From: Chionoecetes opilio
Taxonomy: Eukaryota; Arthropoda; Malacostraca; Decapoda; Majidae
Direction: 5' to 3'
Length of the DNA: 64,000 nucleotides
Assembly: GCA_016584305.1 (NCBI GenBank)
Contig: JACEEZ010001277.1
Location: forward strand, 47,501-111,500
Of the stretch, positions 44,695-56,494 are shown piece after piece. Numbering within the stretch: the stretch's first letter is position 1; the number at the start of each line of letters is the position of its first letter. A program made the position numbers and the translations under genes. The notes under the pieces are model-generated. The model saw only the letters and a list, made by a program, of their open reading frames with translations, did not search any database and was not told the origin of the DNA.

Positions 44695-45950
44695 GTACCG
44701 ACAACGCCAAATACTCGTGCTGACCGAGTCCATAACACCATGGGCTATGCCAATCCGCCGTAAGACTTCTTGACGCGACTCACCATCATTATGGACTGCG
44801 CTACCAAGGTATGTAAAACTTTCCAAGATCTCAATGTCCTCGCCGCACGCATGAGCAGACTGTACTGTTTCATCTAGTAAGCCTCCAAACACCTGTTGGA
44901 CCTTGGTCTTGAGCCAGGAGACCTCAAGTCCCAAAGGCTTTGCCTCCTCGTGCAGCGCCTCGAGAGCTATCATCAGGGCCTCCAGCGATTCAGCAAAGTT
45001 TACTGTATCATCGGCAAAAGCTAGATCAGTGATCTTGATATTGCCGAGGGATGCTCCACAATCACTTTGATCTATAACTTTGCCCAATACCCAGTCCATA
45101 CAAGTGTTGAAAAGGTATGGGGTAAGGACGCACCCTTACATCACTCCTGTATTCAGAGGAAAGAAGCTGGATACACCTCCCCCACACTTCACAGCACTCT
45201 CAGTCCCAGAGGACAGACCAGTCATCAAACCAATAGTCCTTGCAAGAATCCCGCAAAATCGCAGAAGATCCCAGAGTGACTCACGATGCACTGAGTCGAA
45301 CGCCTTCTTAAGATCAACATAGGCTGCAAGCATCCCCTGTCGAATCTCACGTCGGCGTTCCATCAGGACACGAAGTGCTAGGATACGGTCCGTTGTTGAC
45401 TTACCAGGCGTGAACCCAGACTGCGGAGGTCTTTGATGCTTCAGCAGATGGCTCCGGATCCGAGTCAGCAAGCAGCAATAGATGGGCAAGCACCTTCTCT
45501 GGCACGCTGAACAATGTAATACCGTGGTAATTGCTGCAGTCCTGACGTTCCCCTTTCCTTTAAAAGATAGGGACGACCAACCCCCTTTTCTAGTCAGGAG
45601 GAATGGTACCTGATTGCCATACGGGAGTCAGGACACCATGCAACCCGCGGATCATGGCCTCACCCCCAGCTTTGAGGGGCTCCGCACTGATATTACAAAC
45701 AGCAGCGACCTTTCCACCCCGCAACTTTGCTACAGCCTCTCTGACTTCGTCAATAGAGGGTGCGGTTTCGTCAATGGGAGGATCAGCATCCACTGCCCGT
45801 AATCCAGTGGTGTGGAACTGCCCAATTGGAGGATCCAACGTGAACAACTGCCCAAAGTACTCAGCCCAACAAGCCATCTGCCCATCCATGTCCGACACGA
45901 GGCGCCCATCTGCTGCTCGGATAGCACTCGGCCGAGATGCAGACTTGGAA
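44695..45950 (-). pseudogene. Non-LTR reverse transcriptase, 5' palm to thumb
   Basis: Right to left: 'MACWAEYFGQLF', 'AVAKLRGGKVAAVCNISAE' near 45700, 'TRIRSHLLKHQRPPQSGFTPG' near 45460, 'AAYVDLKKAFDSVHRESLW' near 45300 (first catalytic Asp present), 'LAFADDTVNFAESLEAL' near 45010 (FADD present), 'EVSWLKTKVQ' and 'FTYLGSAVHNDGESRQEVLR' near 44790. It then breaks at 'WRCRYL', where the inverted 3' end begins. Only two or three frameshifts, so relatively young. The clade is not resolved. Confidence 0.85.
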
Positions 45951-46479
45951 CGGAGCTTATTCAGGGCTCGGTAGGCGGGTCAGAGGTCATTAGCGTTCAA
46001 ATGGCCCTCGACATCCTCAGCGCGACTCCTGACATACTCTCCTTGTCTCTCCACAGGAGGGTTCTAGTCCTGCGTGACAGAGCCCTGTGCTGGTCCCGGT
46101 TCCCAGCAAGCCTGGCAGCGCCACTCTCCTCGATATTCTCCAGCGTCTCCATCGAGACAAAACCACGTCTTGACCTCGGGCGCTCCCCAATACGCTCTAA
46201 TTCAGCGTTTTCTGACCTCAGCACCCCCTGTAGTCAGGTCTAGGAAGTCCAGCACCCCTTAACTCTGGCTAACATCTGGTTTCAGAGACTACAGTTGCTA
46301 CACTACTACAAGGATAAAGTAAAGTGAAGTGAAGTACTGCTTGATCATATATTTTGTTCATTCTCCAAAAAAATATAACATGAAGGAGGCCAATACTATA
46401 AGCAAAAGCAATAGGAAAATACGAAAAAAAGAGTAAAGAGCATTGACAAACCTACTCAAACATAAACAGCAGGGTAATT

Positions 46480-47475
46480 GAACATACACATATCAATGTG
46501 ATCTTTGTTGTTGCTTATGTGCGACTAGTTTCTGAAATCGAGGCTTCGTGTTGGTCAGAGCCACCCTCATGTCGTACAGCAGCCCACCTTAAAGGCGGTT
46601 CCGGGCAATTGTTTTGATATGGAGCATGGTGGAGAATGCCTTTTCAGAGATAGGTAGTTGGAAATGGAATGATCATATCCAGCGCTGCCCTCGCCAGTCC
46701 AGGGTAAGCTACCAACTGATCACACCAGAAGCAGACAATGGTAATGTACGGAATTTTGTCTGACAACCCTGGTTCACCTGCAGAACAATATGCTCCTCCT
46801 TCAGATTGTCAGCATCACTCATGTCTGCCGGCATGGGATGGTGAATCCATTATGGAAATGTATGATCCTTGGGAAAGTTCTTTGTCATGGTGGTCTCAAG
46901 GTGCGAGAGGTGAACAACAATATTTTCTACAAACATGGGACTGACTGTCTTATTCCCTTTTTTCTCGTTCAGGATAGGAAAGCTTCCCACTTGATCTGAT
47001 GCTCTCAAAGAACTCGTCCTAGAGTCGGAATACATCCGCTGCTTTTGTCGTCGTTTGCAATGCCTCGCAGAAGAGGAATTCATCATTAAATTCACCATCC
47101 TTGATGTAACGGGTATGCAAAATCAGTTGACTCATGTTGGAAACATCAGTTGATTCATTCAACTGGAGACTGATGCGGATGGGACTGTCCTTAATCTCCT
47201 GAACAATCTGGTCCAAGATGTCGCAAATCATATCTGCAACTCTCCCTGCGATAACATCGTTGGACAGAGGCACTTCTTTCATCATCTTGGCTGCCTCTGT
47301 TCCAAGAACCAGTTTTACCGTCCGAATGGTGCATGCCCATGGCTTGACCAGATTTTCCGGAGCCGAATACGGAATCTATTCCCTGATGCACTGGTATGCC
47401 ACCTCATAGGAAGCTTGCAAATGGGGTTTCTGCACTGGCTTGAATCCAAGTGGGGATAGTGTGCCTTTCTTTGGT
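46480..47475 (-). pseudogene. hAT-like transposase (SCAND3/ZBED5-like) relic
   Basis: Minus strand: 'HLQASYEVAYQCIRE', an in-frame stop, 'IPYSAPENLVKPWACTIRTV', 'NDVIAGRVADMICDILDQ', then 'ISLQLNESTDVSNMSQLIL' near 47160, 'YIKDGEFNDEFLFCEAL', and, in other frames, 'FQLPISEKAFSTMLHIKT' near 46650. The set matches hAT-type transposases that occur both as transposons and as domesticated proteins in animals. The usual LQLDEST reads LQLNEST (Asn codon 47157-47159), so the first catalytic Asp is lost. Frameshifts near 47020 and 46850. Not functional as a transposase. Confidence 0.75.
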
Positions 47476-47479
47476 CATA

Positions 47480-47930
47480 TGTAACCCTCTTAGCCTGCAG
47501 TCGATAGTCTGTTCATGTTATGCAGCTGGATGCTTCACCTGGTGTTCTCGGAGTTTAGCAGGCTTCAAATATGATTGCAAATAATGAAATGGCATTGTGC
47601 CCGGTCTGGTCCACCACGATCATCCAGGAGTGCGTTGAATACGTGACATATTCGTCTCTCCATATGCGTGTGTTTGGCAATGCAGAATCACACAAGCCTA
47701 TGGACAAAACACAGAAGCTATTAGCAAAAAAACACCAATATAAATTATACATTTGACCTTCAAAATTTAATTGATTGGTGTTTTGACCATAGGTAACGCC
47801 CCCCCCCAAAAAAAATACTTCATAAAATTGGGGCAACTACTTTATGGTGACGTTAAGGGAAAAACAAACAAACAGACAAACAAACGCATAGTAATATTCC
47901 ACTTTCGGGGTTAGAGGTAGACATCAGCAC
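47480..47930. other. Sequence between the hAT relic and its probable right end
   Basis: No coding pattern beyond short unassigned frames. Probably the 5' region of the hAT element. Confidence 0.35.
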
Positions 47931-47979
47931 TCGAGATAAGGTACACTCTCACTGATAGTCAGAATAATGAGGTTAAAGT

Positions 47980-48138
47980 TGATCAAATAAGATTAGTGCT
48001 CTTGTCAAAAAGTATCCCTTCGATAGTTTTGTATCCATTACGACTGGCGAGGAACACTAACATTGTACCGCCATATATGCAGCATCTCCCAGCACCCTCT
48101 AAAATTGATTTCAGCACCCCAGGTTAAGAAACACTGCT
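47980..48138 (-). mobile_element. Probable hAT right terminus
   Basis: The minus strand from 48138 reads CAGTGTTTCTTAACCTGGGG, a typical hAT terminal sequence, followed by GTGCTGAAATCAATTTT. The left partner near 46200-46320 was not identified with certainty, so the element limits are open. Confidence 0.5.
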
Positions 48139-48139
48139 C

Positions 48140-49380
48140 TAATAGAGCAGGGTGGCTAAATTAAATGAAGGGCGTGTATCACTTGGAAAAAGGATATTAG
48201 ATTGTTATTAATTATCTGGTTCAGCAAGACATTTCCCCTCAATAGTATAAATCGTGAAGCTTTGGCCCCCATTCCCCATAAAAAAAAGGAATATATTATG
48301 TGGAGCTTGATTCCATATGATCTTTTATTCCATGAACATTCGCATATACAATTATACATGCACAAAATGTTAATATTTCGCGGTAATGATGCACTGATTA
48401 GTTGTTTTAGCCGGTTGTTTATTGTTATTAGTACTAGAATAATATGTTACAACTATACTAGATGATTAAATCTAGTATTTTATAATAAAGTAAATTAGTG
48501 TAATTGGTAATATAGTCCCCCTAAAAAAAAAAAAAAAAATACAAATACGTTAACAAATATAATCAGCCCTAATATGATATGATAATAATATGGCCATTGT
48601 CATAATTGATAGTTGGTATAAATAGCAAGTTGGTTGAGCTATATCAATAAAAATACTTCGGGCAGAGCAGCACTGGCATGGACCCTATCCCCCTAAATTA
48701 TATATATGCAACAAAACTGGATATTATTGTGATTGAAATTTTGTCTCGTCTCTTGTATTTACGTGGCTTCTGGTGAGTCAGCTCTTGCCAGGTAAGCTAG
48801 TCCCTTCTCTCTGCGTTTTAATGTTATGTTATCTTTCTTTCTCTGCATATATCTTGTGTATACTGCAAGCAATCTAATGAAATATCATAGGGGAACCTTT
48901 TTTAGGTTGTTTCTACACATAACAACTCCATAAAATGATGTTGTTATGGCAAATTGACTGCAGTTTATACTGCGGCCAGTCACCTCAGTGGGCCCTCGCA
49001 ATCACATTTTTTGTTAACATCACAAAGGCTGCACAATGGATTCATCACAAATAATGAGCCAATTTTTTTTTACAAAAACACCTCTAAATTGCCAGTCATT
49101 ATAAAGAAGACAGTAAGAAAATTTAAGGGGGGTGGGCCAATTTAGTTCGGGAGGTGTCTTGCTACTCCTCTTTTAAAAAGATTTAATACGTAGAAATGTG
49201 GAAAAATTGAAATAGAAAGAGAGTTCCAGAATTTGGTAGGGAATTTCACATAGAACTGCCTCTTGCATTACACAAATATTTTTCTAAAATCCAGAGAAGG
49301 CTTGACATGTGTTTTTTTTATTCAGGTTAGGTTATAATTAAAATTGTTGGGTTTGGTTAGGTTCAATTCACCTATGTTTC
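48140..49380. other. AT-rich intergenic DNA
   Basis: No gene is seen. A poly-A run at 48522-48539 follows 'CCCCCT'. GGTTAGGTTA motifs at 49325 and 49359 are isolated. Confidence 0.4.
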
Positions 49381-49383
49381 TTA

Positions 49384-49710
49384 ATTACCTCCGCCAACGA
49401 AGTTGGAGGGGTTATGTTTTCACCCCGATCTGTCTGTCTGTCTGTCTGTCTGTTTGTTAGTGTACAGGATTTCTCGAAAATTTACATAATTTAGACCAAA
49501 TCGTATACAATTATTTGTATAGGAAGAATATTATTTGATGAAATCTATTGACAAACTGTTGCATGGCAACCAATTGATGAATTTCGGCGAGTTATGCGCT
49601 CATACTGAGTGCATAATGCTGATATATATATTATTGATGATAATCTATTGAATATTATAGATATATATGATAGAATATATCATATTATATATATATGAGT
49701 ATATATTATG

Positions 49711-49742
<32 letters not shown>

Positions 49743-49777
49743 ATATATATATATATATATAATATATTATTTATATA

Positions 49778-49834
<57 letters not shown>

Positions 49835-49835
49835 T

Positions 49836-49883
<48 letters not shown>

Positions 49884-49907
49884 TATATATTATATATATA
49901 TATTATA

Positions 49908-49961
<54 letters not shown>

Positions 49962-50015
49962 GATGAAATATTCGGGTGGAGGTATGCGCTCTACTGAGTG
50001 CCCCCCCCCCTAGTT
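49384..50015. repeat. Second full copy of the TTACCTCCGCCAAC dispersed repeat
   Basis: Same order as 31827-32287: CCTCCGCCAACGAAGTTGGAGGGG, (TCTG)n, ATGAAATCTATTGACAAACTG, (TA)n at 49620-49962, GGTATGCGCTCTACTGAGTGCCC, poly-C, CTAGTTT. The TA tract is about three times longer here. Confidence 0.75.
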
Positions 50016-50019
50016 TATT

Positions 50020-50560
50020 CATATTTTTAGATTAGGTATAGATTTAGAAATTGTATTCATATTTTATCCTATTTTCTTAATTTTTTTCATTATTTTACCC
50101 ACATTTCCCCTGATCTTCAGGGCCCCCCACTATCGGGGGGTCAATATTGCCATGGTCTTTTTATGGTTATTATTTATTTGCACAACAAATGAGGGATCAA
50201 AACACTCAAATGAACTAAAACAACAACAACAACTAGGCCTAACCTATTGAAGAAAAAAAAAAAAAAGGAAACGCCAATGAAGGAAATATTAAATTTACCC
50301 TTCCTGCTTATCCTACTTAAATTGCTGCCAGCCTTTGTGATAAAAGCCTAATCCTGGCAAATGTATGTTTTTGTTTTGTTTATGCTGGATTGCCTGTGAT
50401 ATATATGTTGCCTGTGATGAACGGTTTGTGATGTTTGCATTTATGGATCATGGTTTGTATTAGTGTTTGTTCTTGTTTGATGTATGCCTAGAGAATGATA
50501 GCTTGTGCAGTTGTTTGGAAGATGATTTTGCTTCAATTTAGGTTTCCAAAAGATTCACAC
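50020..50560. other. Intergenic DNA
   Basis: No coding pattern. Confidence 0.4.
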
Positions 50561-50563
50561 TCA

Positions 50564-51105
<542 letters not shown>

Positions 51106-51107
<2 letters not shown>

Positions 51108-51803
51108 TTGTTATTGAGATCCTCTCTCATTGCCATTATCTATTCCACTCTTTAAGTCGAGTTTGTCATTTAACTCTCAGGTCATCAAACCATCTGCTCC
51201 ACTTGACAACCATTTATCTCCCTCACAAAACATACCAACTCTGCTTTATAGTTTGGAGAATAAAGTATTATATTCTCTACATTAACTGCTTATCAAATAA
51301 CAATGATAAGCATAATTGAGTAACGTGGATGTTGCAGTGAAGTCACGTATTGACTTGGAAGTTGCATATGGGTATGTTTTCTTCATTCTTGCCCTTGAAT
51401 ACATAATTTTCTCCTAGTAAATTTAAGGAAATATCTCAGAAGCTCTACATAGAAGACTATGCATGTTCCTGCGTGCAAATGTTAAATCCCTGTTCAATGT
51501 TAATGGATATATATAGATAAAGTATGGGGTAAGGAAGCGGGTGGGAACCATTTTTTCTCTGCCTGTACGGCATAAAGGGAGGGAAATTCTGTAGTTTTGT
51601 CTATGAAAACCGTACATACAACTCATATTCCATGCATTGCAGCAATTATATAACTAAAAATCATGTGATATGTGGAAGAAACAAGGCAATAAAACAATTT
51701 ATCGGTGACAATGGGCCCCAGACATAACTACGTCACGGTTTGTTTACCGCGGTGCATTGTGGAGATAAGTCGGGGTCGCCGCGGGTGACCTACGTAGGGA
51801 AAA
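51106..51803. other. Intergenic DNA, ending in a GC-richer patch
   Basis: No gene in 51106-51700. 51720-51803 is richer in CpG, lies directly upstream of the exon copy at 51814, and could be its promoter; inference only. Confidence 0.35.
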
Positions 51804-52198
51804 AGACTACGACGATGAAAGAATTTCGAGTTGTTTAATGTGAAATTGATATTCCAGGTGCTATATTACCAGGCCCTGTTCTCGCTGACAACACTAGAGA
51901 AGACCTGAGATGATGGCTGATGTGCAGAAGCTTCTCAACCAAGAAAACAGAGTCACAGCAGAGCCTCGTCAAGAGGTAAGCAACAAGTGGTAGGGACACC
52001 CCTACCACTTGCTTACCTTTTGACGAGGCTCTGCTGTGACTCTGTTTTCCTGGTTGAGAAGCCTCTGCACATCAGCCATCATTTCGATCAGGTCTTCTCT
52101 AGTCTTGCCAGCGAGAACAGAGCTCGGTAATAGGCTAATAGCACCGGGAATATCAATTTCGCGCAAACCAACTCTAAATTCTTCCATCGTCGTAGTCT
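51804..52198. repeat. Near-perfect palindrome of two inverted coding-exon copies
   Basis: Arms 51804-51995 and 52000-52198 are about 85% complementary. The innermost 12 bp (CAAGTGGTAGGG / CCCTACCACTTG) pair perfectly around ACAC. Each arm carries the same exon start: ATG, FRV, EIDIPGA and RED, then a GT donor after the Arg-Gln codons. Confidence 0.88.
52014..52187 (-). CDS. Short first-exon-like coding sequence (minus arm of the palindrome)
   Basis: ATG at 52187; 57-58 codons (MEEFRVGLREIDIPGA..., REDLIEMMADVQRLLNQENR) up to AAAAG|GTAAGC, a consensus splice donor at about 52014. The plus-arm copy (51814-51975) has stops from indels. No family is recognised. The helical, charged second half suggests a coiled coil. 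Could be exon 1 of a host gene or of a mobile element. No second exon was found. Confidence 0.4.
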
Positions 52199-52619
52199 CC
52201 TCTTTGTAGGATGTACATATTCATGGTTATGATAGTATTTATGTTCATTCCTTATTAATTGAGTTCCTCTTGCTGTCTTTCCTCAGACTAAGTAGTAAGG
52301 TATACATCATGGTTTAAGTGTTACTTGACAGTTGTTTATGCAACTTGCTTATGGAGTAATCAGATAAATTTAAGCAAAAATTGGTGCCGTGGTTATGCAA
52401 CTTGTTTATGGATGAGTAATCAGATAAATGATTTGTTATGTTATTGATTATTTATTTTGCTCTGGATGGCAACAGGAATCTCTAAAAAATAGATAGAGGC
52501 AATGTTGAGTGCAACTTTATCAAACTCTTAACCTTTAGTACCCTGGGATGCACCTATCCAAAAGGACAATTTTCACATCTTGTGTTGGCATACATCTTGT
52601 CACAGCGCTGCCCTCTACA
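52199..52619. other. Intergenic DNA
   Basis: Contains a short duplication: TTATGCAACTTG(C/T)TTATGGA..TAATCAGATAAAT at about 52337 and 52396. No gene. Confidence 0.45.
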
Positions 52620-52627
52620 TGTACGCA

Positions 52628-53174
52628 CAGAGCTGGGCAGTATTTAAATACAATTGTATTTAAATACGTATTTAAATACATTTGTGTATTTAGAAATGTA
52701 TTTATAAATACATTGGTTGTCATGTATTTAAATACAGTATTTAAATACTTCTATGAGTATTTCAATACATTGTATTTAAATACATTTAATATAAAAATGT
52801 AAATACTTTTTGACAGTAAATTTGGCCATAAACCCGTCCAACTATCTGGCAACCCTGATGTTACAGTGAACCAGGGTTTCCACTGGCAAGGAAATGTCCT
52901 GATTTCAAGGATATTTAGGCCTGAGAAGGAAATTTCTATGGAAACCCAAAATCTAAGGAAATCCTAAGGAAATTCAATTTTTTCGGACATGTTAAATTTT
53001 TTGTGTAAATTTAAATGTATTTAAAAATGTATTTAAATACAATTGATGTATTTAGTATTTAGTATTTAAATACATTCGTAAAATGTATTTAGTATTTAGT
53101 ATTTAAATACATTTCTCCCATGTATTTAGTATTTAGTATTTAAATACATTCAATGTATTTAGTGCCCAGCTCTG
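52628..53174. mobile_element. hAT-type MITE, 547 bp, with 8 bp target-site duplication
   Basis: Begins CAGAGCTGGGCAGTATTTAAATAC and ends with the inverse (GTATTTAGTGCCCAGCTCTG; inner TIR bases vary). Flanking 8-mers are TGTACGCA (52620-52627) and TGTAAGCA (53175-53182), one mismatch. Both ends carry arrays of TGTATTTAAATACA palindromes. The centre (52815-52980) is unique and shared with 53903-54392. CAG..CTG ends and an 8 bp TSD are typical of hAT. Confidence 0.85.
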
Positions 53175-53182
53175 TGTAAGCA

Positions 53183-53660
53183 GTAGGGTAAGTCTGGCTT
53201 ATTGTTCATGGTTTTGCTTACTAATTGTTAGCAGTTCTAGCCCTAGTGACCAAAGATACTGTTCATACAAAGATCATCATTGAAATTATATAGGACAAAA
53301 ATTGCTGATACATAATGCCCTACATAAGAAATGTTTGTGTTCTTTACACGACAATTAAGGCCTCCACGGGGAATTTGCTATAGCAGTGGTGATGTGTGCG
53401 ACAGGATGGCATGCTGATGCTAGCTAGTATAAACAAATAGACTAATTGAGTAGATTGCTCACAATAAACGATTTCCTCCCTTCCGTGTCTATCCCATGCC
53501 TGAATAAAGTCTGCGATCATGGGCTACCAATCGTTATCAGGAGAGCACCAAATATTAATGTTGAAATTGAGATGCAAAGTCATAGCGGATGTTCACGTTC
53601 ACGTCATCGAGTAACTATCAAGAATGGTCTCTATAGATGAAATTCCTCTTCCCTGATCCT
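53183..53660. other. Intergenic DNA
   Basis: No recognisable gene; the 64 aa frame at 53446-53640 is unassigned. Confidence 0.4.
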
Positions 53661-53665
53661 GTTAA

Positions 53666-53830
53666 TCATGCCGAATGGTTAGCGCCCAAAAGTGGTAGGC
53701 TAGGCGTCCTTAGTTCGAGTTCCACCAGGTGAAAATCGGGGACGGCATGAGCCTCTATACAGGTATCAATATAAAAATCCTGCCTGCGCCACCCCGGGCG
53801 AAGCAAACATCATAACCCCCTAAAATCTAA
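53666..53830 (+). repeat. tRNA-type promoter module, probable SINE
   Basis: A-box-like TGGTTAGCGCC at 53676 and B-box-like AGTTCGAGTTCC at 53712, spaced as in tRNA genes. A 7 bp stem CATGCCG / CGGCATG (53668-53674, 53743-53749) encloses them. Loop lengths do not fit a functional tRNA, and no anticodon arm is clear, so a tRNA-derived SINE is preferred. Confidence 0.55.
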
Positions 53831-53902
53831 ATGAATTCAAATTGCCGAACATCGAAACCCTCATTCAGAGAAAATAGTGTGCAGGTGATATAGACCTGCA
53901 CT

Positions 53903-54392
53903 CGGAGCTGGGCAGTATTTAAATGCATTTGTATTTATTTAAATAATTAAATACGTCTTTAAATAAATTTTTGTATTTTATACTTTTTTTTTTTTTTTTT
54001 ATTCAGAACTGTATTTATAAATACATTGGTTTTCATGTATTTAAATATAGTATTTAAATACTTTAATAAACATTTAAATACATTGTATTTGAATACTCAT
54101 AATATAAAAATGTAAATACTTTTTTTATCAGTTAATTCGTCCATAAACCCGCCCAACTATCTGGCAATCCTGATTTACAATGAACTATTGTTTCCACTTT
54201 CAAGGAAATTTCCTTAGTTTAAGGACATTTTGGCCTGAGAATTAATGTAAAAATTTGTGTGAATGTAAAATGTATTTACAAATATATTTAAATACAATTG
54301 ATGTATTGAGTATTTAGTATTTAAATACATTCGTAAAATGCATTTAGTATTTGGTATTTAGATACATTCAATGCATTTAGTGCTCAGCCCTC
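53903..54392. mobile_element. Second hAT-type MITE of the same family, 490 bp, perfect 8 bp TSD
   Basis: Flanked by CCTGCACT on both sides (53895-53902 and 54393-54400). Starts CGGAGCTGGGCAGTATTTAAAT and ends TGCATTTAGTGCTCAGCCCTC (shown in two parts). The core shares 'ATAAACCCG.CCAACTATCTGG' with 52628-53174. Confidence 0.85.
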
Positions 54393-54400
54393 CCTGCACT

Positions 54401-55194
54401 TGAAACTATCCCATCTACATACATATCGATGACTCTGTTGCCCTTTTCATCAAGATAGAAGACGTTCTTTCCAATTTACCACATGGTATGGATTTAAAAA
54501 TCATAAATAATTTTAATAGTGCCTGCAGTTCTCCATACTTGTAACTGTTGCAAACTAGGGGAGGATGTAGACACTGCTTAGTAAAAATATATTCGTTATT
54601 TCATGTCACCAGGACTTATTAACAACAAATGCATAGAGATATAAACTCTGGGAAAAACAAGAGACAACACGTTGAACCAGTTGTTGGTTATTTCGCTCTT
54701 TGCCAAGACGGAGAGGTCTGCTGAGTTCCTGCTACATGATGGCATGATACTATGAGTTGATACTTTGGCTTGCGGTAGCGATGGTGAAACAAAGGCTCAC
54801 CATTAGCTCAGGTACTGATTAAGATGTATCCTTGTTACCCATGCGACTCACGGGAGCACAAGCACAAGTGTTAGATGTTGTATAGTTGTAAATAAACGGA
54901 ATGGTAATATAAGTAGAAATTATATAAAAATAAGTGTATTGTCCTGTGGGATTTTTGAAGATTTTCCTTCAAATATCGAAAATGATTGATAATCTCCTAC
55001 AATCGCCTCTGACCTTTGATACCATTCTGCCACAGTTATAGGTCAAAATCCTAAATTTTAAAAAGATAATTAACCGATATATAATTCAGCGTCAGCCAAA
55101 TGTATAACTAAGATACATGCTGGCGACAACCGATTATATATTTTTTTGCATAAATGGTGTTAAAATATCATAATGAAGGAAGAACATGAAAATA
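54401..55194. other. Intergenic DNA
   Basis: AT-rich; no coding pattern. Confidence 0.4.
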
Positions 55195-55450
55195 GTACTT
55201 ACAGCTCCATATTTTTGAAGCAGTGACCACTTGTAGATTTGGGGTACGTACGTGAGACTAGTCGTGCTGCGAACGTAGTGGCGCTGGAGCGGGGTGGGTG
55301 AGAAGAGGGGGGGGGGTCTCTAGCCGCCCGGCCCGCACCTGGTTTCAAGGTCAGCCGTACCAAGCGGCGATGGTGAACCACCAACGGGGCCCCGGTACAA
55401 AAGACGCACACTGATAAACACACAGCACTTATAATACACTGGTTACCGTA
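55195..55450 (-). promoter_or_regulatory. CpG-rich patch with a possible first exon on the minus strand
   Basis: The only CpG-dense 250 bp in this AT-rich part. Read on the minus strand it ends ...AAAAATATGGAGCT|GTAAGTA, a full consensus splice donor (about 55202) just after an ATG, which would fit a 5' UTR plus a tiny first coding exon. A poly-G/poly-C run lies at about 55308. The next exon would be left of 55195; none is recognised. Inference only. Confidence 0.35.
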
Positions 55451-55971
55451 CCGTCAAACGCAGTATACACGCCTTACGTCTGTCCACAGGCACACGAGCA
55501 CACGATGCTGGAGATGAAGTAAATCTAGGGAAGAAGCGTGGATCGGTGAAGAGAATGCCTCGTGGCGTCCAGGCGGGAGTCGTTGGAATGGCGGGAGTCG
55601 CTGCCCGTCTCTATGTTCTTATACCTGCGATCTGCGCCATGGTGCTCGAGGTTTGCAGTGATTAACCGAAGTGGTTGAGGGGAGTTTATCCAAAGGATAA
55701 GCGAGCATCTTCCGTAGGTGGTTTATTCTAAAGAACAGAGATATGCCGGACCACCAGCGGAGGGCTGGTGTTAGCGATCCGGTTACAGGGCAACGACTAG
55801 TTACATGGTATGCCTGGAAGGCGGTGCACTGTTGCCACATAGTGGCGCAATTGCCATATAACAATATGTGTGTATTAGGAGGCGTGCATATTATGTAGGT
55901 GTGACTGTCTGGTTATATTCACATATCAACACTATTCTTCTTCCTCTACCTAATTCCTCCTCCTTCATCAC
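55451..55971. other. Intergenic DNA
   Basis: Moderate GC at 55490-55820 without recognisable coding sequence. Confidence 0.4.
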
Positions 55972-56098
55972 CACTACTACTACTACTACTACTGCTACTA
56001 TTACTGCTGCTACTACTACAACTACTACTATTACTGCTCTGCTGCTACTACTACAACTACTACTGATATACTGCTGTTGTAACTACTACCAGTACACC
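55972..56098. repeat. (CTA)n trinucleotide repeat
   Basis: CTA/CTG-type triplets with interruptions. The Thr-rich frame is an artefact. Confidence 0.85.
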
Positions 56099-56115
56099 AA
56101 ACTGCTATAAGAAAA

Positions 56116-56208
56116 GGTTAGGAGGAGGAAGAGGAGGAGGAGAAGGAGAAGGGGAAGCTAGGAGGTGGAGGCGGAAGAGGAGGAGGAGGAGGAGGAGGAG
56201 GAGGAAGG
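56116..56208. repeat. (GGA)n trinucleotide repeat
   Basis: Purine-only GGA/GAA tract. Confidence 0.9.
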
Positions 56209-56494
56209 GTGGAGCATCAGAGCTAATTTTGGTGTGGATGATAAATTTGTAAACACAGCTGAGAGCGTGGAAGCCTTGTGATTGGCTGAAACTTTTTGAA
56301 AAATACTATGTGATTCGCTGGCGAGGCTGTGACGTCAGTGTAGTCGCTCAGCCAATCAGCTATCGGTGCCGATAGCAACCATGTGCCGCCACTGCCATGT
56401 CTCGTACCGAAATACCCACTAGCGCCGGGGTGTAGAATAAATAGAGGGATGTTGTTGAGCGAACAACCGTGGCCCTTAACTCTCTCAGAATGTC

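Noticed and set aside
53668..53749. Functional tRNA gene
   Set aside because: A and B boxes and a 7 bp outer stem exist, but arm lengths and the distance from B box to the 3' end do not fit a tRNA; SINE preferred.
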